18,013 nucleotides of DNA from an uncultured Oscillospiraceae bacterium (GCA_910578255.1 CAJTQM010000031.1:1-18013), one strand, 5' to 3'. Shown: positions 8,010 to 15,081, counted from the first letter of the stretch. Numbers and translations are program-made. Notes: generated from the sequence alone by a model not told the origin.

Positions 8010-9004
8010 AAAGCCCCCTCCTTTTCCCGCCGGCGTCCGCCGCGCTTTACGCTTGTTTTTTTGCTGTTTTGGCCGGCTTCCAGCGGCCGCCCTGTCCGAA
8101 ACAGCTGTTCATAAATTTTGGAAAGCCGCTTCAGCCGGTGGTTTACCCCCGAGCGGGTCAGCGGCTGGGACAGCGCTTCCCCCAATTCCCGCAAAGACAT
8201 TTCGGGATTTTCCACCCGCAGCCGGGCGATCTCCCGCAGATCCTCCGGCAGAAAGGCCAGCCCCTTTTGGGACAAAATCGCTTCAATTTCCTGCACCTGC
8301 ACCGCCGAGGCGTTGATCGTCTTCTCCATGTTGGCGATCTCGCAGTTTTGGACCCGGTTGACCCGGTTGCGGATGCTTTTGTAAATTTTTACGTTCATGA
8401 CCTCGGAGCCCATGGTCCCCGCGCCCATAAAGCCCAAAAGATCCTCAATTTCGCCGCTGTCTTTTAAATACGCCACAAAGCTGCCCCGGCGCAGAAAACT
8501 TCTGGGGAACACCCGAACGGCGGACAGCATCTGGATAAACGCCTCGCACAGCCGGGCGTCGGACATGACAAATTCCAGATGGTAGCTTTTTCCGGGATCC
8601 ACCATACTGCCGCAGGCCAAAAAAGCGCCAGCGATAAAAGCGCCCCACTCCTCCTCGGTTTGCAGCTGCTCTTCGTTTAACACCGGCGCCGGCGCGCGGT
8701 CATAGCCAAAAAAACGCAGGATCTTTTCCCGGTCGTTTTGATCGTCGACCGTGGCGCAGAAGAAGCTTTTCCCCTTTTGGTTTTTGTATTCGGCAACCGA
8801 AATCGTCGCGTCCAGGCCGATTAAATCAAAGATGCTGTCGGCATACAGCTGGGCCACGCTTTTGTTTTCTGTTTGAAAGAGCATCTTCTCGGGGCCGAAG
8901 AATTTGGAAAAGCGCAGCAGTCCATGGGTCCTGGCCCGCAGGGCCGCCGCTTCTTCGTATTCAAGGTGCAAAAGCAGCCGTTTGAGTTCGTTTGAAAAGG
9001 ACAT
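7961..9004 (-). CDS. whiA: WhiA-type DNA-binding protein with a C-terminal extension
   Basis: WhiA is a sporulation/cell-division regulator; in Bacillus it affects division and chromosome segregation. The N-terminal part is the degenerate LAGLIDADG-like domain (GAFLACGSMVDPGKSYHLEF), and the C-terminal helix-turn-helix is recognisable at LREIARLRVENPEMSLRELG followed by RSGVNHRLKRLSKI. The family normally ends soon after this, here near residue 305. This protein goes on for about 42 more residues, first basic (KKTSVKRGGRRREK) and then out of frame across the dnaE ribosome binding site and start. GGAGGAGG lies before the ATG at 9004. It follows rapZ by 27 nt; the yvcK gene common between them is missing. 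Identity is secure; whether the tail is functional is unknown. Confidence 0.94.
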   Translation of the reverse strand: MSFSNELKRLLLHLEYEEAAALRARTHGLLRFSKFFGPEKMLFQTENKSVAQLYADSIFDLIGLDATISVAEYKNQKGKSFFCATVDDQNDREKILRFFGYDRAPAPVLNEEQLQTEEEWGAFIAGAFLACGSMVDPGKSYHLEFVMSDARLCEAFIQMLSAVRVFPRSFLRRGSFVAYLKDSGEIEDLLGFMGAGTMGSEVMNVKIYKSIRNRVNRVQNCEIANMEKTINASAVQVQEIEAILSQKGLAFLPEDLREIARLRVENPEMSLRELGEALSQPLTRSGVNHRLKRLSKIYEQLFRTGRPLEAGQNSKKTSVKRGGRRREKEGALWKSLCICTFIRNTAF

Positions 9005-9021
9005 GGGCGGCCTCCTCCCTT

Positions 9022-9037
9022 TTGTAAACGTTTAAAT
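9022..9037. promoter_or_regulatory. cre-like box across the rapZ stop / whiA leader
   Basis: The 16 bases starting TTGTAAACGTTT match the catabolite-responsive element consensus WTGNAARCGNWWWCAW at 15 of 16 positions; the only miss is A for C at 9035. The centre TAAACGTTTA is a perfect palindrome. It covers the rapZ stop codon and lies 18 nt ahead of the whiA start. Function as a CcpA site is inference; no promoter is visible beside it, so a roadblock role inside the operon is the likeliest use if it is real. Confidence 0.45.
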
Positions 9038-9895
9038 TTTACGGATATCCCGATGGGTGACGAAAACATTTTCCCCCTGCTCCTTCATGGTCTGGGCCGC
9101 CTTCCACGCAAAGGAGACCGAGCGGTGTTTGCCGCCCGTGCAGCCAAACGCCACCACCAACTGGCGTTTTCCCTCCTTCTCATAAAGGGGGATGGTGAAA
9201 TCCAAAAGTTCCTGGATTTTTCGGTACAGCAGGACAGCCTGCTGGTGGGAAAACACATAGTCCCGGACTTCCGGGTCCAGGCCCGTTTTGGACTTCAATT
9301 CCGGAATGTAAAACGGATTCGGCAGACACCGCACGTCGAAAACCAGATCCGCGTCAAAGGGAACGCCGTATTTAAATCCAAAGGAGGTGCAGGTGATGAA
9401 CATTTTCTCCTTTTTTTCTTTTAAAAAGAGGGCTGCCACCTGCTCTTTTAACTGAGCCGCGCCCAAAAGCGAGGTGTCAATTACATAGGTGGCCTGATCT
9501 CTTGCCGGACGCAAAAGTTCCCGCTCCAACTCCAACGCCTCCTGCATACTCGGGTGCTCCTCGTCTAAAAGGGGATGCTTGCGTCGGGTCTCTTTATAGC
9601 GGGTGACGATCACGTCGTCCCGCGCGTCCAGATACAAAATATCGTAGGAATAGCCCATCTCTTTCAGCTGCTCAAGGCCCCGGAACAGGTCGCTGAACAT
9701 CCGCCCGCCACGGGAATCGACCACAATGGCGATCTTTTTGGGAAACTGCTCCTTCTTCTCTTGGCGAAGCGCGAAAAAATGGACCAGCAGCTTCGGCGGC
9801 ATGTTGTCCACGCAGTAAAAGCCGATGTCCTCCAGGGCGTTGACCGCCTGGGATTTTCCGGCGCCGGACATGCCGGTCACCACCACAAAGCGCAT
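9032..9895 (-). CDS. rapZ: RNase adapter / nucleotide-binding protein RapZ (YvcJ family)
   Basis: The 287-residue protein has a P-loop GMSGAGKS (8-15) at its extreme N-terminus, DSRGGRMFSDL (60-70), the Walker B-like LYLDARDDV (87-95) and the C-terminal signature GCTGGKHRSV (251-260), all diagnostic for the RapZ/YvcJ family. In Escherichia coli RapZ binds glucosamine 6-phosphate and directs small-RNA decay, controlling GlmS; in Bacillus YvcJ hydrolyses nucleotides and affects competence. Which role applies in Clostridia is unsettled. The start has an AAGGGGGA ribosome binding site. It lies 16 nt after murB and 27 nt before whiA. Its place beside a peptidoglycan precursor gene agrees with amino-sugar sensing, but that is inference. 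Confidence 0.95.
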   Translation of the reverse strand: MRFVVVTGMSGAGKSQAVNALEDIGFYCVDNMPPKLLVHFFALRQEKKEQFPKKIAIVVDSRGGRMFSDLFRGLEQLKEMGYSYDILYLDARDDVIVTRYKETRRKHPLLDEEHPSMQEALELERELLRPARDQATYVIDTSLLGAAQLKEQVAALFLKEKKEKMFITCTSFGFKYGVPFDADLVFDVRCLPNPFYIPELKSKTGLDPEVRDYVFSHQQAVLLYRKIQELLDFTIPLYEKEGKRQLVVAFGCTGGKHRSVSFAWKAAQTMKEQGENVFVTHRDIRKI

Positions 9896-9911
9896 GAAAA
9901 GTCCCCCTTTT

Positions 9912-10820
9912 TTACAGCTGGCGCAACTCGCACTCCAGCCGGTACCCTGTTTTTTCCTCCACCGTTTTTTGGATTTCCCGGATTAAAGCCGATACATCTT
10001 TAGAGGTGGCGCCGCCCCGATTCACAATAAAGCCCGCGTGCTTTTCGCTGACCTGCGCGCCGCCGATCTGCCGGCCCTTTAGGCCGCACTGCTCGATTAA
10101 AGCGCCGGCGTAATTGCCCTGAGGCCGCTTAAAGACCGATCCGGCGCTGGGATATTCCAGCGGCTGCTTGGCCCGGCGATTTTGCATATGCTCTTCCATC
10201 CGCTGCCGGATTTTTTCCGGATCGTCGGGATGAAGCTGCAATTTTACTTTGGTAATACACCAGTCCCGCTGGGAAAAGACGCTGTGACGGTAGCCCAGCT
10301 GCATCTCGGCAGCCGAAATCGACCGTGCGTTCCCCATCTGATCCACATAATCGGCGGATACCAGCACATCCTTCATCTCACCGCCGTAGGCGCCGGCGTT
10401 CATACACACCGCCCCGCCCACATTGCCGGGAATGCCCCAGGCAAATTCCAGACCGCTTAAGCCCTGCTTTTGGGCAAAGGCCGCGACGGCGTTTAGGGAA
10501 GCGCCGGCCGCGCAGAGGATTTCCCCGGGCCTTGCCGACAAACGGATATACGAAAAATTCTGCCCCACCTGAATCACCACGCCGGGGATGCCCGCATCCG
10601 GCGCCAGCAGGTTCGAGCCGTTGCCGATGACCTGCCAGCGAATACCGCCCTCGGCACAAAAGCGAATCAGCGAGGCGATCTGCCCCTCGTCATAGGGCCG
10701 GGCCAGAAAATCGCAGGGGCCGCCGATTTGAAAGGTGGTGTACCCCTTCATCGGCGCGTTTACCACGTACTCGCACTCCAAATTCTGGCACAAAGAGGTT
10801 AATTTCAAAAGATCGGTCAT
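9912..10820 (-). CDS. murB: UDP-N-acetylenolpyruvoylglucosamine reductase
   Basis: MurB reduces UDP-GlcNAc-enolpyruvate to UDP-MurNAc with NADPH and FAD, the second committed step of peptidoglycan synthesis, in the cytoplasm. The 302-residue protein shows the FAD-binding segments QIGGPCDFLARP (31-42) and VIGNGSNLLAP (64-74), then GLEFAWGIPGNVGGAVCMNAGAYGG (starting at 123), YRHSVF (178-183), the catalytic-serine motif PSAGSVFKRP (224-233, S228) and a C-terminal LECELR carrying the expected catalytic glutamate. YRHS and PSAGSVFKRP place it with the short Firmicutes-type enzymes. A GGGGAG ribosome binding site precedes the ATG. It is the third gene of the operon, 29 nt after glcK and 16 nt before rapZ. 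Confidence 0.97.
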   Translation of the reverse strand: MTDLLKLTSLCQNLECEYVVNAPMKGYTTFQIGGPCDFLARPYDEGQIASLIRFCAEGGIRWQVIGNGSNLLAPDAGIPGVVIQVGQNFSYIRLSARPGEILCAAGASLNAVAAFAQKQGLSGLEFAWGIPGNVGGAVCMNAGAYGGEMKDVLVSADYVDQMGNARSISAAEMQLGYRHSVFSQRDWCITKVKLQLHPDDPEKIRQRMEEHMQNRRAKQPLEYPSAGSVFKRPQGNYAGALIEQCGLKGRQIGGAQVSEKHAGFIVNRGGATSKDVSALIREIQKTVEEKTGYRLECELRQL

Positions 10821-10849
10821 TCTGCGCTCCCCCCATTTTCAAAGGTTCT

Positions 10850-11806
10850 TTACCGGGCGCGGTGCAAAAAGGCCGCGCCGATGAGCCCCGCGTCGTTTCC
10901 CAAGGTCGCCAGCACAATACGGGTCTGTTTTTGCGGATCGCGCACATACAGCTGCGGACGCACGCATTCCACCAGCGGACGCAAAAGGTTTTCCCCCTCG
11001 TGGCTGACGCCGCCGCCGATGACCAGAATCTCCGGCGCCAGAATATTGATGATGCTGGCGATGCCGTAACCCAGCTGCTCGATATACGCGTCCACCACCG
11101 CCTGGCCGGCGGCGTCGCCCTGTCCTGCCGCCAAAAAGGCCGTCCGGCCCGAAACCTTGCCGCCGTTTTCCTCCACCAGCTTCCACATCAGCGACTGGGG
11201 ATGCGTCTCCATCATCTCTTTTGTGCTGCGGATTAACCCGGTGGCGGAGGTGTACGCCTCCAAGCAGCCCCGGCGGCCGCAGGTACACAGTCTGCCGCCC
11301 AGCTGGATGCCCATATGACCTAGTTCCCCGCCGCCGTAGTGTAGCCCGGTGTAGAGCCGGCCGCCCAGCACAATGCCGCCGCCCACGCCGGTTCCCAATG
11401 TCACGGCCACCGCGTTTAAAGCGCCCTTGGCCGCGCCGGCCAGCACCTCACCCAAGGCGGCGGCGTTGGCGTCGTTGGTGATATCGATTGGCTTTTGCAG
11501 CTTTTTTTGCAGATACTCCCCCATGGGGACATTTCGAAACGGCAGATTGTTGGCATATTCCACCATCCCGGCCTTTTCGTCGATGGTACCCGGCACACCA
11601 ATGCCGACTCGGCTGATTTTTTCCCACGAAACGCCCGCGTCTTGTGCCGCCTGCCGAGCGCACTGGTCCATGGCGTCCATAATTTCCTCGGCCGGCCGGG
11701 GAATTCCGGTTTTGGCCTTGGCTCTCCCGATAATATGAAAATCCTCATCGACCACCCCGGCCTTGATATTGGTGCCGCCCAGGTCGATTCCCAGAACAAA
11801 ATCCAT
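10850..11806 (-). CDS. glcK: ROK family glucokinase
   Basis: This cytoplasmic kinase phosphorylates glucose to glucose 6-phosphate with ATP. From the chosen start it has 318 residues. Motifs are the phosphate-binding loop DLGGTN (8-13), NDANAAALGE (111-120) with D112 as the expected catalytic base, LGTGVGGGIVLGG (137-149), and the ROK zinc site CTCGRRGCLE (174-183) with H164 in ELGHM. No N-terminal helix-turn-helix is present, so it is an enzyme and not a ROK repressor. A longer frame starts with TTG at 11845 but overlaps the hprK stop, whereas the ATG at 11806 has AAGGAG upstream. It sits 23 nt after hprK, an informative pairing of glucose entry with carbon-catabolite signalling. Exact sugar preference is not provable from sequence. 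Confidence 0.93.
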   Translation of the reverse strand: MDFVLGIDLGGTNIKAGVVDEDFHIIGRAKAKTGIPRPAEEIMDAMDQCARQAAQDAGVSWEKISRVGIGVPGTIDEKAGMVEYANNLPFRNVPMGEYLQKKLQKPIDITNDANAAALGEVLAGAAKGALNAVAVTLGTGVGGGIVLGGRLYTGLHYGGGELGHMGIQLGGRLCTCGRRGCLEAYTSATGLIRSTKEMMETHPQSLMWKLVEENGGKVSGRTAFLAAGQGDAAGQAVVDAYIEQLGYGIASIINILAPEILVIGGGVSHEGENLLRPLVECVRPQLYVRDPQKQTRIVLATLGNDAGLIGAAFLHRAR

Positions 11807-11829
11807 TTCGCTTTGACTCCTTATTTTGA

Positions 11830-12786
11830 TTAATATGCGTCCCAATCTGTGGACCCGTCGCCCTGATCGATCATCCCCAGCTTTTCCAAAAGTTCCTGGG
11901 CGGCATTGTAGCCCATCTTTTTCTGGCGGTTGTTCATGGCCGCCACCTCGATGATAATCGCCAGATTTCGCCCCGGCTTAATGGGGATGGTCAAAGACGG
12001 CACCGAAATGCCCAAAATCTCCATCTGCTCGTTGTCCATGCCCATCCGGTCATACACCCGGTCGGGGTTCCAGGGCTCCAGCTGGATGACCATATTGATT
12101 TTCTCGGTCTCTTTAATTGAGCCCATACCAAAAATTCGCCGGGCGTTGATAATGCCCACGCCCCGCAGTTCCAAAAAGTGGCGGATGTTTTCTGGCGAGG
12201 TGCCCACCAGCGTTCGGTTGGATACCCGGCGGATCTCCACCGCGTCGTCGGCAATCAGCCGGTGTCCGCGCTTGACCAGTTCCACCGCCGTCTCGCTTTT
12301 GCCTACGCCGCTTTCGCCTAAAAGCAGGATTCCCTCGCCGTAAACCTCTACCAAAACGCCGTGACGGGTCACCCGGGGAGCCAGTTCGGTGGCCAGAATG
12401 CCCACCACGCTGGAGAAAAAGCCCGAGGTGGATTCGGGGGTGCGCAGAAGCGGCACCTTATATTTTTTGGCGCATTCCAGCATCTGGGGGAAAATCTCCA
12501 GATCCCGCGAGACAATGACCACCGGCGGCTTTAGCGCGAAAAAGGAATCCAGCTTCTCCATCAGGACGTCGTCGTCGAATTTTTTTAAATAGGCGTATTC
12601 CGACATACCGATCAGCTGGATGCGGGAACTGTCGAAATACTCAAAAAATCCCCCCAGCTGCAAGCCGGGCCGGTTCACGTCCATACTGCTGATTTTTACG
12701 TCGTTGAGATCATACGGAGAATAGATCATCTCCACATTTAAATCCTTTACGATTTTGGATAGCTTTACCGAGTAGCCGTGTTCCAT
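11830..12786 (-). CDS. hprK: HPr kinase/phosphorylase
   Basis: HprK phosphorylates Ser46 of HPr when ATP and fructose 1,6-bisphosphate are high and removes the phosphate when inorganic phosphate is high, so it sets carbon catabolite repression through CcpA. From the chosen start the protein is 318 residues, matching the family. It has the N-terminal domain (1-about 130), Walker A GESGVGKS (157-164), IADDAV (178-183), the family signature ELRGVGIINARRIFG (206-220), and the C-terminal PSLTIPIKPGRN and NNRQKKMGYNAAQELL. The in-frame extension to 13008 was rejected: it runs back through the predicted promoter and is a basic low-quality peptide. A GGGAGA site precedes the ATG at 12786. It is the first gene of the minus-strand operon. 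ptsH and ptsI are not in the window. Confidence 0.96.
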   Translation of the reverse strand: MEHGYSVKLSKIVKDLNVEMIYSPYDLNDVKISSMDVNRPGLQLGGFFEYFDSSRIQLIGMSEYAYLKKFDDDVLMEKLDSFFALKPPVVIVSRDLEIFPQMLECAKKYKVPLLRTPESTSGFFSSVVGILATELAPRVTRHGVLVEVYGEGILLLGESGVGKSETAVELVKRGHRLIADDAVEIRRVSNRTLVGTSPENIRHFLELRGVGIINARRIFGMGSIKETEKINMVIQLEPWNPDRVYDRMGMDNEQMEILGISVPSLTIPIKPGRNLAIIIEVAAMNNRQKKMGYNAAQELLEKLGMIDQGDGSTDWDAY

Positions 12787-12970
12787 ATTCTGATTCTCCC
12801 ATCCCGGCAAAAGGAGGTCCTCCCGCCGTTTTTTCCCCACCAAAAGGCAAGGTTCCGCTGTCTTTTTTCGCCGGCAAACTGCGCCGGACCGTTTTCTTTT
12901 ACGCCGCCGCCCAATCAGCGTCCGGCGGCACCGGCCGCGCCCGCAGGGCAGCCATAAAACTTTCCGACAT
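12787..12970 (-). promoter_or_regulatory. Untranslated leader of the hprK operon
   Basis: About 184 nt lie between the predicted transcription start and the hprK ATG. It holds a GC-rich inverted repeat (GCCGCC near 12903-12911 with GGCGGC at 12924-12929) and a further AGGACCTCCT-like palindrome near 12810-12825. No known riboswitch is recognised and no U-run terminator is evident on the minus strand. Confidence 0.4.
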
Positions 12971-12976
12971 ATGGTT

Positions 12977-13005
12977 ATTATACCCCACTGCCGCCGGCCT
13001 TGCAA
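12977..13005 (-). promoter_or_regulatory. Predicted promoter of the hprK operon
   Basis: On the minus strand, TTGCAA (13005-13000) and a perfect TATAAT (12982-12977) are separated by 17 nt. The -35 lies inside an imperfect dyad, TTGCAACAAACTTTGTGCAA (13000-13019), a possible operator. It is the only good minus-strand promoter seen upstream of hprK and would serve six genes. Confidence 0.7.
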
Positions 13006-13067
13006 CAAACTTTGTGCAAAACAAGTCTAAACAATCCCCGGCAAAATGAAGTATTTTCGCCCTCTGG

Positions 13068-13128
13068 CTCTTTTTAATTCAAAGAGGATATGCTATAATG
13101 AAGGACAAAGCCGGCATTTGTCTTTTTT
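13068..13128 (+). promoter_or_regulatory. Extended -10 promoter with flanking dyads, upstream of the GT4 gene
   Basis: TGCTATAAT (13091-13099) is a perfect extended -10; the -35 position is poor (TTTTTA at 13071-13076). Two inverted repeats flank it: CTCTTT (13068-13073) with AAAGAG (13081-13086), and GACAAA (13104-13109) with TTTGTC (13117-13122), the latter followed by six T. The second dyad would cover the transcription start near 13106, so an operator is likelier than a terminator for this transcript. Confidence 0.6.
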
Positions 13129-13328
13129 GTAACAATCAAATTTTGAAGCGCCGGTCCGAAAAATTGTGTCCTGCGGCCGCAAAAGACCACACAGCGGCTT
13201 TTTTGCCTATGGCTCCTTGCGCTTTTCCGGCGCCGGAACCAACGGACCGGGTCCTTTTTATAATATGTCCGGGTTCAGGCATTATGAAACAGGTTTTCCA
13301 TTTCTTTTGTTTTAACGGAGGAACGGTT
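13106..13328 (+). promoter_or_regulatory. Long structured leader of the GT4 glycosyltransferase gene
   Basis: About 220 nt separate the predicted start from the ATG at 13329. CCGGTCCG (13151-13158) is exactly complementary to CGGACCGG (13243-13250) and would enclose two hairpins: GCCGC (13176-13180) with GCGGC (13194-13198), the latter followed by six T like a terminator, and the 14-nt palindrome TTCCGGCGCCGGAA (13225-13238). A second -10-like TATAAT lies at 13259-13264, without a clear -35. It matches no riboswitch class I recognise; an attenuator is a hypothesis. Confidence 0.4.
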
Positions 13329-14519
13329 ATGAGAATTGCGTTATTTACCGAAACATATCTGCCCCACATCAACGGGGTGGTTACCCATGTCAAGATCCTG
13401 CGGGACGGGCTTTTGCAGCAAGGCCACGAGGTTTTGGTGGTCACCGCCGACTACAAAACCCACCACCATTATATCGAGGGGGGAATCCTCCACTGCCCCG
13501 CCATCAAAAGCAAGCGCTTTTACGGATACGGCGTGGCTTCGCCTTTCAGCCGGCGGCGGCTAAAGCTAATCGGGGATTTTCGCCCGGATATCATCCACAT
13601 CCACAACGAGTTCGGCATTGGGCTTTCCGGGATTTTCGCCGCCAAGCAGCTGCATGTTCCGCTGGTCTACACCCTACACACCATGTACGACGACTATCTG
13701 TATTACGTGGCGCCCCGGCACCTGCTGCGGGCGGCGAAAAAACTCAGCCACGACTACTTCCGGCTTTTGGGCAACGCCGCCACCGAGCTGACCGGTCCCT
13801 CGCCAAAATGTCAGGAGTATTTCCAGCAGATCGGCGTAAAAAAGGACGTCAACGTCATCCCCAACGCGGTGGAACTAGACGATTTCAGTCCCGAAAAAAT
13901 CTCGCCGGAAAACAAGGCCGCCTTCCGCCGCCGGTACAACATCCCCGACGATGTGATGATCGCCTGCTTTGTGGGGCGGCTGGGCCATGAAAAAAGCGTG
14001 GACGTTTTGCTGGACTACTGGGCCAAAACCATCCGGCCGGAGGACAAAATCATGCTCTGCGTCATCGGCGGCGGACCGGTGCAGCAGGAACTGGAGCAGC
14101 AGGCCAAAGATCTTGGCATAGACTCGATGGTCGTTTTTACCGGCGCGGTGGCCCATGACCAGATGCCGCCCTACTACGCCTCGTGCGATGTGTACATCAC
14201 TGCCTCTTTGTCCGACACCAACTCCATCTCCATGCTGGAGGGCATGGCCACCGGCCTGCCGGTTCTGCGCCGGTACGACGCTTTAAACGAAAACGTCGAC
14301 CAGGTGCGAAACGGCGTAAACGGCTATATTTTTGACTCCCCCGAGGAGATGGCCGCCGAACTGCGCCGGATCAAAAATCTGTCGCCGGAGCAGCTGGGCA
14401 TTCTCAAGGCCTCGGTAATCGAATCGGTCCGGCGCTCCGGCGCCGAAGCACTAGCCAATTACACCTTTAACGTTTACCGCAAGGCCATGGAGGGAAAATC
14501 CGGCGCACAGCAGGGCTGA
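13329..14519 (+). CDS. GT4 family glycosyltransferase, possibly glycolipid synthesis
   Basis: This 396-residue protein has the GT-B fold of retaining glycosyltransferase family 4. The N-terminal half opens with MRIALFTETYLPHINGVVTH and contains IIHIHNEFGIG and VPLVYTLHTMYDDY. The C-terminal half has VIPNAVELDDF, FVGRLGHEKSVDVLL, VIGGGPVQQELE and the donor-binding segment SDTNSISMLEGMATGLPV. The EX7E motif has aspartate in its first position. This pattern is close to enzymes that glucosylate diacylglycerol in Firmicutes membranes (glucosyl-diacylglycerol or lipoteichoic-anchor synthesis), but acceptor and sugar are not proved. A 77-residue in-frame extension from 13098 was rejected because its ATG lies in the -10 box; the start used has GGAGG 7 nt upstream. 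The gene is divergent from hprK and ends 7 nt from the convergent GNAT gene. Confidence 0.9.
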   Translation: MRIALFTETYLPHINGVVTHVKILRDGLLQQGHEVLVVTADYKTHHHYIEGGILHCPAIKSKRFYGYGVASPFSRRRLKLIGDFRPDIIHIHNEFGIGLSGIFAAKQLHVPLVYTLHTMYDDYLYYVAPRHLLRAAKKLSHDYFRLLGNAATELTGPSPKCQEYFQQIGVKKDVNVIPNAVELDDFSPEKISPENKAAFRRRYNIPDDVMIACFVGRLGHEKSVDVLLDYWAKTIRPEDKIMLCVIGGGPVQQELEQQAKDLGIDSMVVFTGAVAHDQMPPYYASCDVYITASLSDTNSISMLEGMATGLPVLRRYDALNENVDQVRNGVNGYIFDSPEEMAAELRRIKNLSPEQLGILKASVIESVRRSGAEALANYTFNVYRKAMEGKSGAQQG

Positions 14520-14526
14520 TTTCGTT

Positions 14527-15003
14527 TTACAGCCGTTTTACCGCCACGATCTCTTCCCCGCACCGCTCCCCGTTTTCCGCAAAGCCCGCCGAGCGGTACA
14601 GCGCCCTGGCCCCCTGGTTGTCCGGCTCGTAAGAAAGCCAGCAGCAGTCGGCGCGGCCGCAGGGGAAGGTCCGCAGATACTCCAGCGAAAGGGCCAGCGC
14701 CCTTCTGCCAAGACCCTGGCGCTGGCAGGACCGGCCGATCATAAACCGCCAGATGCAGTAATTGCCCGCGGCCACGCGCGGCTCCTGGGGATCGCCGGTC
14801 TGCCCATATCCGAACATTACAAAGCCCACCGGGCGCCCATCGTGGTAGATGCCAAAGGGCAGTGCCACATCTCCGGAGGCGACGGCCGCGTATGCCTCGA
14901 GGATGCTTTGGGTATTGGTGTCCACAAAGTCCGTTTGCTCCTCTTTAACGGACAGATCGAGAATTTCCCACAGGTTTGTTTTGTCAATTTTTCGCAGTTC
15001 CAT
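14527..15003 (-). CDS. GNAT acetyltransferase, diamine/spermidine acetyltransferase-like
   Basis: From the start chosen here the product is 158 residues, the size of a single GNAT domain. The opening MELRKIDKTNLWEILDLSV, followed by KEEQTDFVDTNTQSILEAYA, resembles Blt/PaiA-type diamine and spermidine N-acetyltransferases. The acetyl-CoA loop is seen as GRSCQRQGLGRRAL and is followed by an ARALYRSAGF segment typical of the C-terminal GNAT motif. A likely role is acetylation of polyamines or related amines, but the substrate is inference from overall likeness. The alternative ATG at 15024 was rejected because GAGGAG lies within that extension, 5 nt before the ATG at 15003. The gene is convergent with the GT4 gene and lies beyond the bidirectional terminator at 15082-15120, so it is probably its own transcription unit. 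Confidence 0.85.
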   Translation of the reverse strand: MELRKIDKTNLWEILDLSVKEEQTDFVDTNTQSILEAYAAVASGDVALPFGIYHDGRPVGFVMFGYGQTGDPQEPRVAAGNYCIWRFMIGRSCQRQGLGRRALALSLEYLRTFPCGRADCCWLSYEPDNQGARALYRSAGFAENGERCGEEIVAVKRL

Positions 15004-15081
15004 TTTTGCTCCTCTATTTTTCATATTTATCCAATTTTCTGCTTTTTTCTTTGACCGAAAAAGACGGCGAACGGCCCATAC

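Noticed and set aside
11807..11845. TTG-start extension of the glucokinase
   Set aside because: It overlaps the hprK stop codon and contains the AAGGAG of the better ATG at 11806.
12787..13008. 74-codon in-frame N-terminal extension of hprK
   Set aside because: It runs through the predicted -10 of the operon, is basic low-complexity peptide unlike any HprK, and the ATG at 12786 has a ribosome binding site and gives the family length of 318 residues.
13104..13128. Reading GACAAA/TTTGTC plus six T as an intrinsic terminator
   Set aside because: The predicted transcription start lies within the 5' arm, so the transcript would lack most of it, and no plus-strand gene upstream needs ending there. 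An operator role fits better.
13098..13328. 77-codon in-frame extension of the GT4 glycosyltransferase
   Set aside because: The ATG lies inside the TATAAT box with no ribosome binding site. MRIALFTETYLP at 13329 is the canonical GT4 start, with GGAGG upstream.
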